From assembly GCF_013618475.1 (NCBI RefSeq), contig NZ_JABJVN010000002.1:620001-684000 (forward strand): a stretch of 64,000 nucleotides of DNA, in the 5' to 3' direction. Positions 45,451 through 54,070 of the stretch are shown here, one piece after another (position 1 is the first letter of the stretch; every line of letters begins with the position of its first letter). Under the pieces are notes generated by a model. The model searched no databases and was not told where the DNA came from. It saw only the letters and a list, made by a program, of their open reading frames with translations. Source of the DNA: Saccharibacillus deserti (GTDB lineage Bacteria; Bacillota; Bacilli; Paenibacillales; Paenibacillaceae). Position numbers and translations under genes: made by a program.

Positions 45451-45702
45451 ATGATTCCGATCCGAGTGCCCAAAGAAGACAAAGACGAGATGATCGCCGA
45501 CCTGCGGAACTTTTTCTATGAAGAGCGCGGGGAAGAAATCGGAAGTCTTGCGGCGGAACAGCTGCTCGACCATATGATGAAACAGTTTGCCCCGTACATA
45601 TACAATCAGGCCGTTCGGGATGCCAAAGCGGCGGTGAACGAAAAGATGCTGCAGATCGAAGACGAACTGTATGCGCTGGAGCGTCCGGTCAACCGGAGAT
45701 AA
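45451..45702 (+). CDS. DUF2164 family protein
   Basis: The 83-residue helical protein matches DUF2164: basic start IRVPKEDKDEMIADLRNFFYEERGEEIG, then LLDHMMKQFAPYIYNQAVRDA. These small proteins have no known role. AGGAGGTG is in the end of the preceding GNAT gene, showing tight coupling. Confidence 0.88.
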   Translation: MIPIRVPKEDKDEMIADLRNFFYEERGEEIGSLAAEQLLDHMMKQFAPYIYNQAVRDAKAAVNEKMLQIEDELYALERPVNRR

Positions 45703-45733
45703 AGGCCGCAGGAACGGCGGAAAAAGGTGAGCG

Positions 45734-46531
45734 ATGAACAAGGATTTGTGGAGTAAAATCGGAGACGGAGGCACGGCCGAGATTTACCTTGACGAATCGG
45801 GCCGTGTCGTGAAGCTGTTTCGGGAAGGGTTCTCCGAAGCAGCCGCAGCGTCCGAATATCAAAAAAGCGAGTGGGCTTATGCGGCAGGCCTGCCTACCGC
45901 CAAACCGCTCGGGTTGACGAACTTGGAAGGCCGGCAGGTTCTGCTGCTGGAACGCCTCGAAGGCGAGTCGCTGCTGCAGCGTCTGCATCGCAGCCCGGAG
46001 ACGGCCGAAGAAGCGGCACATAAATTTGCCGCGTATCAGGTTCGGCTGAACGAACGGAAAGCCGCTGACCTGGACGACGATCAGCGCATCCGCCTGGTAC
46101 AGCGGATCGGCTGGGCGGACCGTCTCAGCGGATCGGAGCGCCGCCAGGTTCTGGAAGCATTGGAGCTTCTGCCTGATGGACAACAGTTCTGCCACGGCGA
46201 TTTTCACCCGGGGAATATTATGGAGAACGGGGAAGACTGGCAGGTCATCGACTGGATCGATGCCAACTGCGGCCATCCTCTGTACGATGCTGCACGGACC
46301 CTGCTGCTGCTTGGGTTCGGCACGGACGAAGGCGGTGCCAGAGGACGCATGGAAGAAGCGGCGGCCGTATTCCGCAGTGCCTATCTGCAGACGTATTCGG
46401 AACAGTCGGGCTTTGCCAGGGCGGAGATCGAGCGCTGGATGCTGCCTGCGGCGGCCGCCCGTCTGGTCGAACCTATCGCGGAGTCCGAGAAGGACAAGCT
46501 GGTCGAATTCGTTAGGAGCCGTCTCCTATAG
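45734..46531 (+). CDS. APH-type phosphotransferase (aminoglycoside phosphotransferase family)
   Basis: The 265-residue kinase-like protein has the catalytic loop CHGDFHPGNIME (HxDxxxxN) and the metal site VIDWIDANCGHPLYDAART. The N-terminal lobe is short (GDGGTAEIYLDES as a Gly-rich loop). The family phosphorylates antibiotics, choline or sugars; sequence alone does not say which, and resistance should not be assumed. It is the third gene of the GNAT operon and is followed by a terminator. Confidence 0.87.
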   Translation: MNKDLWSKIGDGGTAEIYLDESGRVVKLFREGFSEAAAASEYQKSEWAYAAGLPTAKPLGLTNLEGRQVLLLERLEGESLLQRLHRSPETAEEAAHKFAAYQVRLNERKAADLDDDQRIRLVQRIGWADRLSGSERRQVLEALELLPDGQQFCHGDFHPGNIMENGEDWQVIDWIDANCGHPLYDAARTLLLLGFGTDEGGARGRMEEAAAVFRSAYLQTYSEQSGFARAEIERWMLPAAAARLVEPIAESEKDKLVEFVRSRLL

Positions 46532-46618
46532 ACGCAAGCTTGTCCGAAAGCGGTTTTCGACCTCGGTTCGAGCCGGGTTTGGGTTCGTCTACCGCTTGAG
46601 CGGGAAAAGAAGAAGGGA

Positions 46619-46645
46619 AGGCGCCGTTTTAGAGGCGCCTTTTTT
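46619..46645. terminator. Terminator between the phosphotransferase and MFS genes
   Basis: AAGGCGCC-GTTTTAGA-GGCGCCTT is followed by T4 and serves the plus strand best. Confidence 0.88.
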
Positions 46646-47813
46646 GCGTGGCGATCCAGAAGATCAATCCTGCCAAGCTGACGCATGCCCCCAGCAGGCT
46701 GACACCGCTCCAGCCGTAATGCGCATACGCCTGGGTGGACAAGAATGCGCCCAGTGCGCTTCCGATCGAGTAGAAGACCATGTAAGCGCCGGTCAGACGA
46801 CCGCGTGCTGCCGGAAGCGCGGCAAACAGCAGGCTCTGGTTCGTAACGTGCACCGCCTGCACCGCGAAATCCAGCAGCAGGATCCCGACGACAAGCAGCG
46901 GCAGCGAGTGATGCAGCAGGCCGATCGGCAGCCAAGACAGCAGGAGGAGGACCAAAGCGATACCGGTTGTACGTTCGCCCCATCCCCGGTCAGCTAGGCG
47001 TCCGGCTCCCAGAGCGCCGAGCGCTCCGGCCGCTCCCGCCAGTCCGAACGCGCCGATTGCCGACGGGGACAAAGACAGCGGGACACTGCCAAGCGGCAGG
47101 GCAAGCGGCGTCCACAGAATGCCAAAAGCGGTAAAGACGAAAAAGGCCAAGGCCGCCCGGGTCCGCAGCAGACGTTCTTCCGCGAACAGCCGCAGTATCG
47201 ACAGCAGCAGCCGTCCGTACGACAACCGGGACTTGTCGGCAGAGTCCGGCGGCAGCACGGCCAAGAGGGTGAACGCGGCGGCGGCCGTCAGCAGCGAAGA
47301 GATCAGATACACGGCGCGCCAGCCGGCCAGATCGCTTACGACTCCGGCAAACGTGCGGGCCAGCAAGATACCGACGACTACGCCGCTCGTGACGATGCCG
47401 ACGATTCGGCCCCGTTGTTCTTCGGCCGCGAGCGCCGAAGCCAAGTTGACGAGTACCTGGGTCACAACGGCTGCGAGACCGACCAGAGCCAATCCGGCCA
47501 GCAGCATGAAAAAGCTCGAAGCGAGCGAGGCGGCCAGCAAACCGGCGGCGATCAGCAGCAGTTGGATGACCGTCATGCGTTTCCGGCTTCGCAGATCGCC
47601 GATCGGCACGATCAGCAGCAGACCAAGCGCGTAGAACAGCTGAACGACCATCACGATCGAGCCGATGGCGGAGACCGAAACGCGGAATTCGTCCGCCAGC
47701 AGGCCAAGCAGCGGCTGCGTGTAATACACGTTCGCCACGGCAAGGCCGCAGGCGGCCGCAAGCAGCAGCGGAATTTTCGGTGAGAGTTCTGTCGAAGAAC
47801 GGGATACGGACAT
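46629..47813 (-). CDS. MFS efflux transporter
   Basis: The 394-residue transporter has twelve predicted helices. The MFS motif A region is GDLRSRKRMTVIQ after helix 2, and the drug:H+ antiporter-like start is AVANVYYTQPLLGLLADEF, typical of the YnfM/arabinose-efflux-like exporter group. ATG with AAGGAGGC upstream was chosen over a longer start that would run through the operator. The gene is divergent from a TetR regulator. A TTGACA-18-TATAGT promoter reads into it, with a TetR box between promoter and start. Confidence 0.9.
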   Translation of the reverse strand: MSVSRSSTELSPKIPLLLAAACGLAVANVYYTQPLLGLLADEFRVSVSAIGSIVMVVQLFYALGLLLIVPIGDLRSRKRMTVIQLLLIAAGLLAASLASSFFMLLAGLALVGLAAVVTQVLVNLASALAAEEQRGRIVGIVTSGVVVGILLARTFAGVVSDLAGWRAVYLISSLLTAAAAFTLLAVLPPDSADKSRLSYGRLLLSILRLFAEERLLRTRAALAFFVFTAFGILWTPLALPLGSVPLSLSPSAIGAFGLAGAAGALGALGAGRLADRGWGERTTGIALVLLLLSWLPIGLLHHSLPLLVVGILLLDFAVQAVHVTNQSLLFAALPAARGRLTGAYMVFYSIGSALGAFLSTQAYAHYGWSGVSLLGACVSLAGLIFWIATQKRRL

Positions 47814-47840
47814 GATAAGCCTCCTTAGGTGCATGTTTTG

Positions 47841-47852
47841 TACCGATCGGTA
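47841..47852. promoter_or_regulatory. TetR operator on the MFS side
   Basis: TACCGATCGGTA is a perfect palindrome about 20 bases downstream of the predicted MFS transcription start. Its twin lies 79 bases away at the tetR promoter. Confidence 0.8.
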
Positions 47853-47930
47853 TGTAATGGGTGCCCGCCTACTATATCGGTTCCTTTTCGATCTTGTCAA
47901 CCCTTTGCCAATTCGGCGGACAATGATTTA

Positions 47931-47942
47931 TACTGATCGGTA
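47931..47942. promoter_or_regulatory. TetR operator on the regulator side
   Basis: TACTGATCGGTA overlaps the TATACT -10 of a TTGCCA-18-TATACT promoter reading into the regulator gene. This predicts autorepression. Confidence 0.8.
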
Positions 47943-47980
47943 CAGAGTTGACAGAACCCTATAGGCGAAGGAGGAAGAAC

Positions 47981-48571
47981 ATGAGGCCGCGTGCTTTTGA
48001 CGAACGGGAAGCGCTCGAAGCCGCTCTGCGGGTATTCTGGGAAAGAGGGTACGAAGCCGCTTCGCTCAACGATCTGACCGAGAGAATGAATATCCGCAAG
48101 CCAAGTTTGTATACGGCATTCGGCGATAAGCGGGAGCTGTTCGGGAAAGTTCTGGATCTGTACATGCGCAAGCATATCGCTTACGTGGACGAAGTATTGG
48201 GCAGGGAATCCGCAGTAGCGGCGGCATTCGGCTGCCTGCTGCGCGATCTAGCGACCGCCGGTTCGGGCGGAGACCCGACACTCGGCTGCCTGGCGATTCT
48301 GACCATCGACGAGCTGGCGCGCCGCGAACCGGAGTGGACCGCGAAGACGCAGGCCCATCAGCTGAGATTGGCCGAACGATTTCGACAGCGGATCGAACAG
48401 GGCATCTCTTCGGGCGAATTGGCACCGGACCAGGATGCGGCCGCGCTGGCCCATGCGCTGCTGGTAGCGGTGATCGGTCTGACCGTGATGGTCAAAACGA
48501 GGCCGGATGCCGCTTTTGTCGACTCGACGATCGCGGGGACATTGACCTTATTCAAGGAGGCGCAATCATGA
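47981..48571 (+). CDS. TetR/AcrR family transcriptional regulator
   Basis: The 196-residue repressor has an N-terminal helix-turn-helix (about 8-50: ALRVFWERGYEAASLNDLTERMNIRKPSLYTAFGDK) and a C-terminal ligand domain (GDPTLGCLAI). It should repress the divergent MFS exporter and itself through the two TACNGATCGGTA boxes. ATG follows GAAGGAGG. The stop codon overlaps the PhzF start (ATGA), so both are made from one transcript. Confidence 0.93.
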   Translation: MRPRAFDEREALEAALRVFWERGYEAASLNDLTERMNIRKPSLYTAFGDKRELFGKVLDLYMRKHIAYVDEVLGRESAVAAAFGCLLRDLATAGSGGDPTLGCLAILTIDELARREPEWTAKTQAHQLRLAERFRQRIEQGISSGELAPDQDAAALAHALLVAVIGLTVMVKTRPDAAFVDSTIAGTLTLFKEAQS

Positions 48572-49470
48572 CAACCGTTCAAGTGTTTCATTACGAGGCT
48601 TTTTCGTCTGTCGCAGGGCAGGGCAATCCGGCAGGCGTGATGCTGGATGCGGATTTTTTGACGGATGCGCAGATGCAGAAGGTTGCGGCTGCAGTCGGTT
48701 TCAACGAAACGACGTTTATCTGCCGTTCGGAAGAAGCGGACGTCAGGCTGCGCTATTTTACGCCGGGGAATGAAATGGACCTGTGCGGACATGCGACCAT
48801 GGCGTCGCTGTACGCGCTGCATACGAGAGGAAGGCTGGACCGAACCGAGGCGCTGATCGAGACCAAAGCCGGCCTGCTGCCGGTGCAGCTTCGGTATGGG
48901 GCGGACGGCGGCGGGGAATCGCTGTTCATGCGCATGCGCCAGGCCGACCCGGCATTTGTTCCGTTCGAAGGCGATCGGGACCGTCTGCTTGCGCTGATGG
49001 GACTGTCCGTAGACGATCTGGATGACCGCTATCCGATCGTCTACGGCAGTACGGGCGTCTGGACGCTGCTGATTCCGATCCGGAATCTGGAAGCCTTCTC
49101 GCGTATGACTCCCGACAATGCCGCTTTTCCGGGGGTGCTGACGCAGCAGCCGCGGGCGTCTTTGCATCCTTTTTGTATGGAGACCGTCGATCCCGCAGCC
49201 CGCATGCACGCGCGTCATTTCTCTTCGCCGTTCTCCGGCATGGTCGAAGACCCGTCTACGGGCACGGCGACCGGCGTCATGGGCGCTTACGCACTGACTT
49301 ATATGGAGCCGGAAGCGGATCGCGGCGAATTCATGGTCGAGCAGGGAATCGAGATGGGACGCAGCGGCCGGATTCGGGTAGAAGCGGCGCGGACAGACGA
49401 TGGCGGCATGGATATCCGGGTATCCGGACAGGCGGTGTTCGTCGGGGAATTGGAGATCGAATTGGATTGA
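48568..49470 (+). CDS. PhzF family isomerase/epimerase-like protein
   Basis: The 300-residue protein has the PhzF hot-dog/DapF-like fold. Blocks are YEAFSSVAGQGNPAGV, the presumed catalytic E47 (GFNETTFI), FTPGNEMDLCGHATMAS and the C-terminal EDPSTGTATGVMGAYAL. PhzF of phenazine synthesis isomerises DHHA, but most family members act on unknown substrates and no phenazine genes are here. It is coupled to the TetR gene, so its substrate may be connected with the exporter's cargo. Confidence 0.9.
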   Translation: MTTVQVFHYEAFSSVAGQGNPAGVMLDADFLTDAQMQKVAAAVGFNETTFICRSEEADVRLRYFTPGNEMDLCGHATMASLYALHTRGRLDRTEALIETKAGLLPVQLRYGADGGGESLFMRMRQADPAFVPFEGDRDRLLALMGLSVDDLDDRYPIVYGSTGVWTLLIPIRNLEAFSRMTPDNAAFPGVLTQQPRASLHPFCMETVDPAARMHARHFSSPFSGMVEDPSTGTATGVMGAYALTYMEPEADRGEFMVEQGIEMGRSGRIRVEAARTDDGGMDIRVSGQAVFVGELEIELD

Positions 49471-49540
49471 ATAGATGCAAAAACCCAACTTCCTTCGCTT
49501 CCGGCGCGTTTAAGGGATAAGAGGAAGGGGGCGGATGATC

Positions 49541-49606
49541 ATGGAAAAGAAAACGTACCGGGTACGCAGTGTCTATTCGGTCGGAATCCTCCCCAAACGA
49601 TTATAA
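49541..49606 (+). CDS. Possible 21-residue micro-ORF
   Basis: GAGGAAGGGGGCGG stands about eight bases before an ATG that opens a 21-residue basic peptide (starting MEKKTYRVRS, ending LPKRL) with a TAA stop. The strong ribosome site is the only evidence. It could be a leader, a small protein or the remnant of a longer gene. Confidence 0.3.
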   Translation: MEKKTYRVRSVYSVGILPKRL

Positions 49607-49639
49607 AAAAGGAACACGTTGGCTATGAACGCCTACAAA

Positions 49640-49673
49640 AATAAGGGATGCCCGAAGGCATCCCTTATTTTTC
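49640..49673. terminator. Bidirectional terminator
   Basis: AAATAAGGGATGC and GCATCCCTTATTT form a near-perfect stem with flanking A- and T-runs. Confidence 0.93.
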
Positions 49674-49928
49674 GCAGGCAATAAAATCTTTGTCGCGGTC
49701 TTTTTTCTGGTTTTCTTCGTACAATTTCGCGGAAACGAACGGTTTGTGCTTCGTTTTGCCGCCTTTGTTTTTGACGGATGCGGATTTGGCGACGCCGCCT
49801 TTGTAATCTTTGTTCAGTTCGGAGCAGTTTTGATACTTTTGGGCGGCGTCGACAGGCTGCGGAGATGCGGGAACGGCCACGGCAAGCAGCAGGGCGAAGC
49901 TCAGGCCGTAGGCCAGTCTTTTTTTCAT
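49665..49928 (-). CDS. Secreted excalibur-domain protein
   Basis: The 87-residue protein has a clear signal peptide (KKRLAYGLSFALLLAVAVPA, cleavage near PVDAA). An excalibur-type calcium-binding domain follows: NCSELNKDYKGGVAKS in the first half and the loop KDRDKDFIACEK at the C-terminus. Two cysteines probably form a disulfide. Such domains often accompany secreted nucleases; here it stands alone. ATG follows a GAGGCTTTCCCC site, which is only fair. The function is unknown. Confidence 0.85.
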   Translation of the reverse strand: MKKRLAYGLSFALLLAVAVPASPQPVDAAQKYQNCSELNKDYKGGVAKSASVKNKGGKTKHKPFVSAKLYEENQKKDRDKDFIACEK

Positions 49929-50105
49929 GGGGAAAGCCTCCAGTTCATCAAGGGATAGTCCCGTCCTCGGGGCGGAACGAATGTCGTCTGAGGTTTATAT
50001 CGGAAGAAGAAGCCAGGGGTTTAATAGAGGGTAAGGAAATAACAAGGACATTAGGCACAAGATTCAGTAAAAGGAGATGAACGAATAACAAGAGGAGGAA
50101 AACAG

Positions 50106-50324
50106 ATGGCCGAGCGCAAAAAGAGATTTTTTAACGAGGAGCGGGAAGGATTGGCCGGGGAAAAGGTGGCGCTGCTGTATATCAAATATGCCTACTGCCG
50201 GACCGCCCAATGGATCATTCGAAAAAAATCGCCGCTGGATTCCCGTTTCACGGACAGGTTGAAGCAGCTTCGCGCGGCTATCGACGATTCCAAAAAGATT
50301 CGTTTCGATTACGGCATAAGCTGA
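50106..50324 (+). CDS. Hypothetical protein, 72 residues
   Basis: This is a highly charged, basic, helical soluble protein (LYIKYAYCRTAQWIIRKKSPLDSRF) with an excellent ribosome site (AAGAGGAGG). It has no recognised motif. It precedes an SRPBCC gene by 55 bases and may be cotranscribed. Confidence 0.55.
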   Translation: MAERKKRFFNEEREGLAGEKVALLYIKYAYCRTAQWIIRKKSPLDSRFTDRLKQLRAAIDDSKKIRFDYGIS

Positions 50325-50379
50325 ACGACAAGAAAACGGAGCTGGGCGCTTAGGCGAAGTGTCCGTTTCGGGAGGACTG

Positions 50380-50862
50380 ATGTCCGTGGTTATCATCAGC
50401 GAAGAAATCCGGCTGAATGCTCCGATCGAGGTCTGCTACGATGCCGCACGCGATATCGGACTGCATCCGCAAACCGTCCGGCCCCGAACGAAAGAACGGA
50501 CCCTGCCTGGCGGAAGAAGGGACGGCCTGATGGAAAAAGGCGAAAAGGTCGTATTCGAAGCGGTTCATTTCGGTGTGCGGCAGAGATTGGAGTCGGTTGC
50601 GGAAGAAATGGAGCGGCCGGACTTTTTCGTCGATCGGATGAGCCGCGGCGCGTTTCGGCACATGAGCCACCGGCATGAATTCGAGACAAGCGGTCAAGAA
50701 ACGATCGTGCGCGATATCCTGCAGTTCGCTTCTCCGCTGGGACCGTTCGGCCGTCTGTTCGACACGCTCGTTCTGAAACGTTATATGCGATCTTTTATCC
50801 GCTACCGCCAGCGGCAGCTGAAAAGAGCAGTAGAGCAGATGTACACGTTGGAAGGACAATAG
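50380..50862 (+). CDS. SRPBCC (START/polyketide cyclase-like) family protein
   Basis: The 160-residue protein fits the helix-grip fold. It has an N-terminal strand with APIEVCYDAARDIGLHPQT, a VVFEAVHFGVRQRLES core, and a C-terminal helix LVLKRYMRSFIRYRQRQLKRAVE that would cover the hydrophobic cavity. Ligand and role are unknown. ATG follows GGGAGG; a later GTG is possible. Confidence 0.8.
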   Translation: MSVVIISEEIRLNAPIEVCYDAARDIGLHPQTVRPRTKERTLPGGRRDGLMEKGEKVVFEAVHFGVRQRLESVAEEMERPDFFVDRMSRGAFRHMSHRHEFETSGQETIVRDILQFASPLGPFGRLFDTLVLKRYMRSFIRYRQRQLKRAVEQMYTLEGQ

Positions 50863-50991
50863 TCCGCTGCGGGAAAAGCTCCGTTTAAGCTCGCCGACTG
50901 TTTTTTGGAGCGAAAAGCAAAAAAAGACTGTCATCCGATGTCGGTTTCGGGGTATGATTATTGAAATATTCTCGATCACTGGGGGCTTACG

Positions 50992-52416
50992 ATGAACTAC
51001 GTCAGTACAAGAGGTCAAGTTGAACCGAAAGGCTTTATCGATACCGTTCTGATGGGACTGGGCGAAGACGGAGGGCTGATGATTCCGCAGCAGATCCCGA
51101 CCGTATCGGCCGGGACGCTGGAACAATGGAAAGGGCTGCCTTTTCGCGAGCTGTTTATCGAAATTTTCTCGCTGTACGCCAACGGAGAAATTCCGGAAGC
51201 CGATCTGAAGCAGTTGGTGGATGCCAGCTACGCTTCGTTCCGCGAACCGGAAGTGACGCCGGTGCGCAAGCTGAACGATTCCCTCTATATTCTGGAATTG
51301 TTCCACGGCCCGACGTTTGCATTCAAGGACGTAGCGCTGCAGTTCATGGGCGAATTCTATTCGTACGTCTCCCGGACGCGCGGCGAGATCATCCATATCC
51401 TCGGCGCAACGTCCGGCGATACCGGCGCGGCGGCGATCCAGGGCGTGCGCGGCAAGGAAGGCATCAAGATCTGTATCCTTCACCCGCATGAAAAAGTCAG
51501 CAAAGTGCAGGAACTGCAGATGACGACGGTAAACGACGGGAACGTGCTGAACCTGTCGGTCAAAGGGAACTTCGACGACTGCCAGCGCATCATCAAGGAA
51601 CTGTTCTCCGATCTGTCGTTCAAAGGCGAACATCATCTGCGCGCGATCAATTCGATCAATTTTGTCCGGATTCTGGCTCAGACGGTCTATTACTTCTATG
51701 CGTACTTCCGCGTGAGCGAACAGTTGGGTGCCGACGCGGCCGCCAAGAAAATCAACGTCAGCGTGCCGTCCGGCAACTTCGGCAATATTTTCTCGGGCTT
51801 CCTGGCGAAAAAGATGGGCCTGCCGATCCACAAGCTCATCATCGCGACGAACGAAAACAATATTCTGGAGCGCTTCGTGACGACTGGCGAATACCGTCCG
51901 GGCGAGTTCCGCAAGACGCACAGCCCGTCGATGGACATCCAGGTGGCGAGCAATTTCGAACGCTACCTGTATTATCTGCTGGACGAAGATTCCGAGAAAG
52001 TATCGGCGTACATGGCGAAGCTTGCGAGCGAAGGCGGCATCACCGTCGAAGGCGAACTGCTGGAGCGCGTGCAGTCCGAACTGCATGCGCTCGGCGCCAA
52101 GAACGAGCAGGGGCTGGAACTGATGGGCCGTTACAAAAAAGAGTACGATTATCTGCTTGATCCGCATACCGCGTGCGGCGTGGCGGCGTACGAAGCGTTC
52201 AACGGGGAAGGCGAAGTGACCGCCGCGTTCGCGACGGCGCATCCGGCCAAGTTTGACGAAGCGGTACGCCTGCTCGATATCGTGCAGGACTTCCCGGTCG
52301 AGATCGCCGAGCTGGTCGCCAAAGAGCAGTTCCAGACCGTGATCGACAACGACAAAGCGGAAGTGACGCGTCAGCTCGAAGCTTTTTTTGCGGGTGACGC
52401 GGTAAGCCGCTCTTAA
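50992..52416 (+). CDS. thrC: Threonine synthase (long, yeast/E. coli-like form)
   Basis: The 474-residue PLP enzyme converts O-phosphohomoserine to threonine. The PLP lysine is K112 in GPTFAFKDVALQFMG. Other blocks are GATSGDTGAAAIQG and NSINFVRILAQTVYYFYAY. At this length and with YVSTRG at the start it is the long ThrC type, unlike the about 350-residue ThrC in the B. subtilis hom-thrCB operon. It stands alone with its own terminator. A second ThrC elsewhere in the genome is possible. Confidence 0.94.
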   Translation: MNYVSTRGQVEPKGFIDTVLMGLGEDGGLMIPQQIPTVSAGTLEQWKGLPFRELFIEIFSLYANGEIPEADLKQLVDASYASFREPEVTPVRKLNDSLYILELFHGPTFAFKDVALQFMGEFYSYVSRTRGEIIHILGATSGDTGAAAIQGVRGKEGIKICILHPHEKVSKVQELQMTTVNDGNVLNLSVKGNFDDCQRIIKELFSDLSFKGEHHLRAINSINFVRILAQTVYYFYAYFRVSEQLGADAAAKKINVSVPSGNFGNIFSGFLAKKMGLPIHKLIIATNENNILERFVTTGEYRPGEFRKTHSPSMDIQVASNFERYLYYLLDEDSEKVSAYMAKLASEGGITVEGELLERVQSELHALGAKNEQGLELMGRYKKEYDYLLDPHTACGVAAYEAFNGEGEVTAAFATAHPAKFDEAVRLLDIVQDFPVEIAELVAKEQFQTVIDNDKAEVTRQLEAFFAGDAVSRS

Positions 52417-52432
52417 ACGGTTGACCCAAAGG

Positions 52433-52460
52433 AACGCCTTCCGTAAGGGAGGCGTTTTTT
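52433..52460 (+). terminator. Terminator of thrC
   Basis: AACGCCTTCC-GTAA-GGGAGGCGTT is followed by T4. Confidence 0.92.
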
Positions 52461-52557
52461 GCTGCGGCCGAACGGGAGGCGGACATGACTCTCCGCGCGG
52501 ATTGCGGTATGCTGGCTGTAGAGCAAAAAAATAGCGAAGCGGGAGCGTGGAACAATC

Positions 52558-53436
52558 ATGAACAAATTGGCCTGGATCGGAACGGGATATATGGGACTGC
52601 CGATGGCGCGCAATCTGCTGCAGGCGGGTTACCCGGTGCGTGTATATAACCGGACGGAAGACAAAGCGCGTCCGCTGACGGAAAACGGAGCGGTACTTGC
52701 CTCTTCGCCGCGCGAAGCCGCGCAGGGCAGCGAAGTCGTCTTTGTCATGCTGACGAAAGGTTCTGCCGTGCAGGCTGTATTCGAAGGAGAAGAAGGTCTG
52801 CTTGCAGGGATTGAAGCCGGCAGCGTCGTCGTAAACATGAGCACGATCGCGCCGGAAGAAGCGCAAGGGTTCGCGAGGCAGGTGGAGCAGTCGGGCGGGC
52901 ATTACGTGGATGCGCCGGTATCCGGTTCCGTGGGTCCGGCGGAGAAGGGGCAGCTGGTCATCCTGGCCGGAGGCCGTGCGGAAGCGGTGACGCGGTGTCA
53001 GCCGTTTTTCGATATTTTGGGCAAAAAAACGATCCGGTTCGGCGAGGTCGGCGCAGGCAGCTCGGCCAAACTGTCGATCAACCTGCTGCTCGGCGTCATG
53101 GCGCAGGGCATCTCCGAATCGCTGCTGATCGGCGAACGGGCGGGACTTGACCGCGCGCAGCTGATCGAAATGATCGGCGAATCCGCCGTCAACACGCCGA
53201 TGCTGGCCGGCAAAAAAGACATGTGGATGAACGAAGAGTTCCCGGCGGCGTTTATGGTGAGCCTGCTGTCCAAAGATCTGGGGCTGCTGACGGCGGAAGC
53301 GAAGCGGCAGGGTCTCGAGCTGCCGCTGGCCGAAGCCGCGGACCGGACTTATGCCGACGCGGTGCGCAGCGGCAGAGGCGAACTGGACATGGCCGCCGTC
53401 TGGCTCGAACTCAAAGAAAGAAACGAAAACCGATAA
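52558..53436 (+). CDS. NAD(P)-dependent beta-hydroxyacid dehydrogenase family oxidoreductase
   Basis: The 292-residue protein has a Rossmann start WIGTGYMGLPMARNLL. It shows the substrate block DAPVSGSVGPAEKGQLVI and the catalytic lysine in GSSAKLSINLLLG. It belongs with 3-hydroxyisobutyrate / tartronate-semialdehyde / glyoxylate reductases; the substrate cannot be chosen from sequence. It is followed after 12 bases by the VanZ-family gene. Confidence 0.9.
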   Translation: MNKLAWIGTGYMGLPMARNLLQAGYPVRVYNRTEDKARPLTENGAVLASSPREAAQGSEVVFVMLTKGSAVQAVFEGEEGLLAGIEAGSVVVNMSTIAPEEAQGFARQVEQSGGHYVDAPVSGSVGPAEKGQLVILAGGRAEAVTRCQPFFDILGKKTIRFGEVGAGSSAKLSINLLLGVMAQGISESLLIGERAGLDRAQLIEMIGESAVNTPMLAGKKDMWMNEEFPAAFMVSLLSKDLGLLTAEAKRQGLELPLAEAADRTYADAVRSGRGELDMAAVWLELKERNENR

Positions 53437-53448
53437 GGAGTTTTGCTT

Positions 53449-53973
53449 ATGAAAGCCCGAAATATCGCCGCGAAACTGCTGGCTGCGCTGGTGCTGCTCG
53501 GTTACGGATCTCTGCTGCTTTATTGGATGTTCTGGGGATTCGGACGTTCTTCGCATATCGCGTTGGGAGGCGATTTTCGTTATAATCTGGAACCTTTCGA
53601 GACGATCCGGCTGTTTACCCGCTCGGCGGGCTGGAACAATCTGCGTGCGCCGCTGATCAATCTGGCGGGCAACGTCGCGCTGTTTGTTCCGTTCGGCGTG
53701 CTGTTTCCGGTCCTGTTTCGCAGATGCCGGCGTTATCCGGTATTCATCCTCCGTTTCCTGGCTCTGATTCTGCTGCTCGAATTGGTACAGGGTATTTCGG
53801 GAGCGGGCGTGGCGGACGTGGACGATCTGATTCTGAACGGAGCCGGAGCGACGATCGGCTACATCGGATACCGCTTGGCCGTCGGACCGGAGAAAAAGCG
53901 CGGCGGTCGAAGAGACGGGCGCAAGTCTTCGGCGGCCGGACGCGGTCGAACCGCGCAGGAGCGAAGACAGTAA
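53449..53973 (+). CDS. VanZ family membrane protein
   Basis: The 174-residue protein has four predicted helices and the VanZ-type LINLAGNVALFVPFGVLFPVLF and DVDDLILNGAGATIGYIGYRL blocks. A strongly basic Arg/Lys-rich tail follows. VanZ itself gives low-level teicoplanin resistance, but most homologues have no known role and resistance should not be inferred. ATG follows AAGGAG. It ends before a terminator. Confidence 0.88.
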   Translation: MKARNIAAKLLAALVLLGYGSLLLYWMFWGFGRSSHIALGGDFRYNLEPFETIRLFTRSAGWNNLRAPLINLAGNVALFVPFGVLFPVLFRRCRRYPVFILRFLALILLLELVQGISGAGVADVDDLILNGAGATIGYIGYRLAVGPEKKRGGRRDGRKSSAAGRGRTAQERRQ

Positions 53974-53994
53974 GATCCGTTGGAGCAGAAACAG

Positions 53995-54025
53995 AAAGGG
54001 AAGTGCAACATGCGCTTCCCTTTTT
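53995..54025 (+). terminator. Terminator after the VanZ gene
   Basis: AAAGGGAAG and CTTCCCTTT flank an 11-base loop, then TT. Confidence 0.85.
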
Positions 54026-54070
54026 GCGTTTAGAAGATAACTCGGAAGGGAAATAAAGGAGGCGAATAAA

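Noticed and set aside
45734-46531. An aminoglycoside-resistance gene
   Set aside because: Only the general APH fold is visible; the gene sits in a housekeeping-type operon and nothing in the sequence shows antibiotic specificity.
50863-50991. A T-box or threonine leader before thrC
   Set aside because: No AGGGTGGNACCGCG-type sequence or terminator was found in the spacer.
53449-53973. A vancomycin/teicoplanin resistance determinant
   Set aside because: It is a lone VanZ-family gene without vanHAX or a two-component system; VanZ homologues are common in non-resistant Bacillales.
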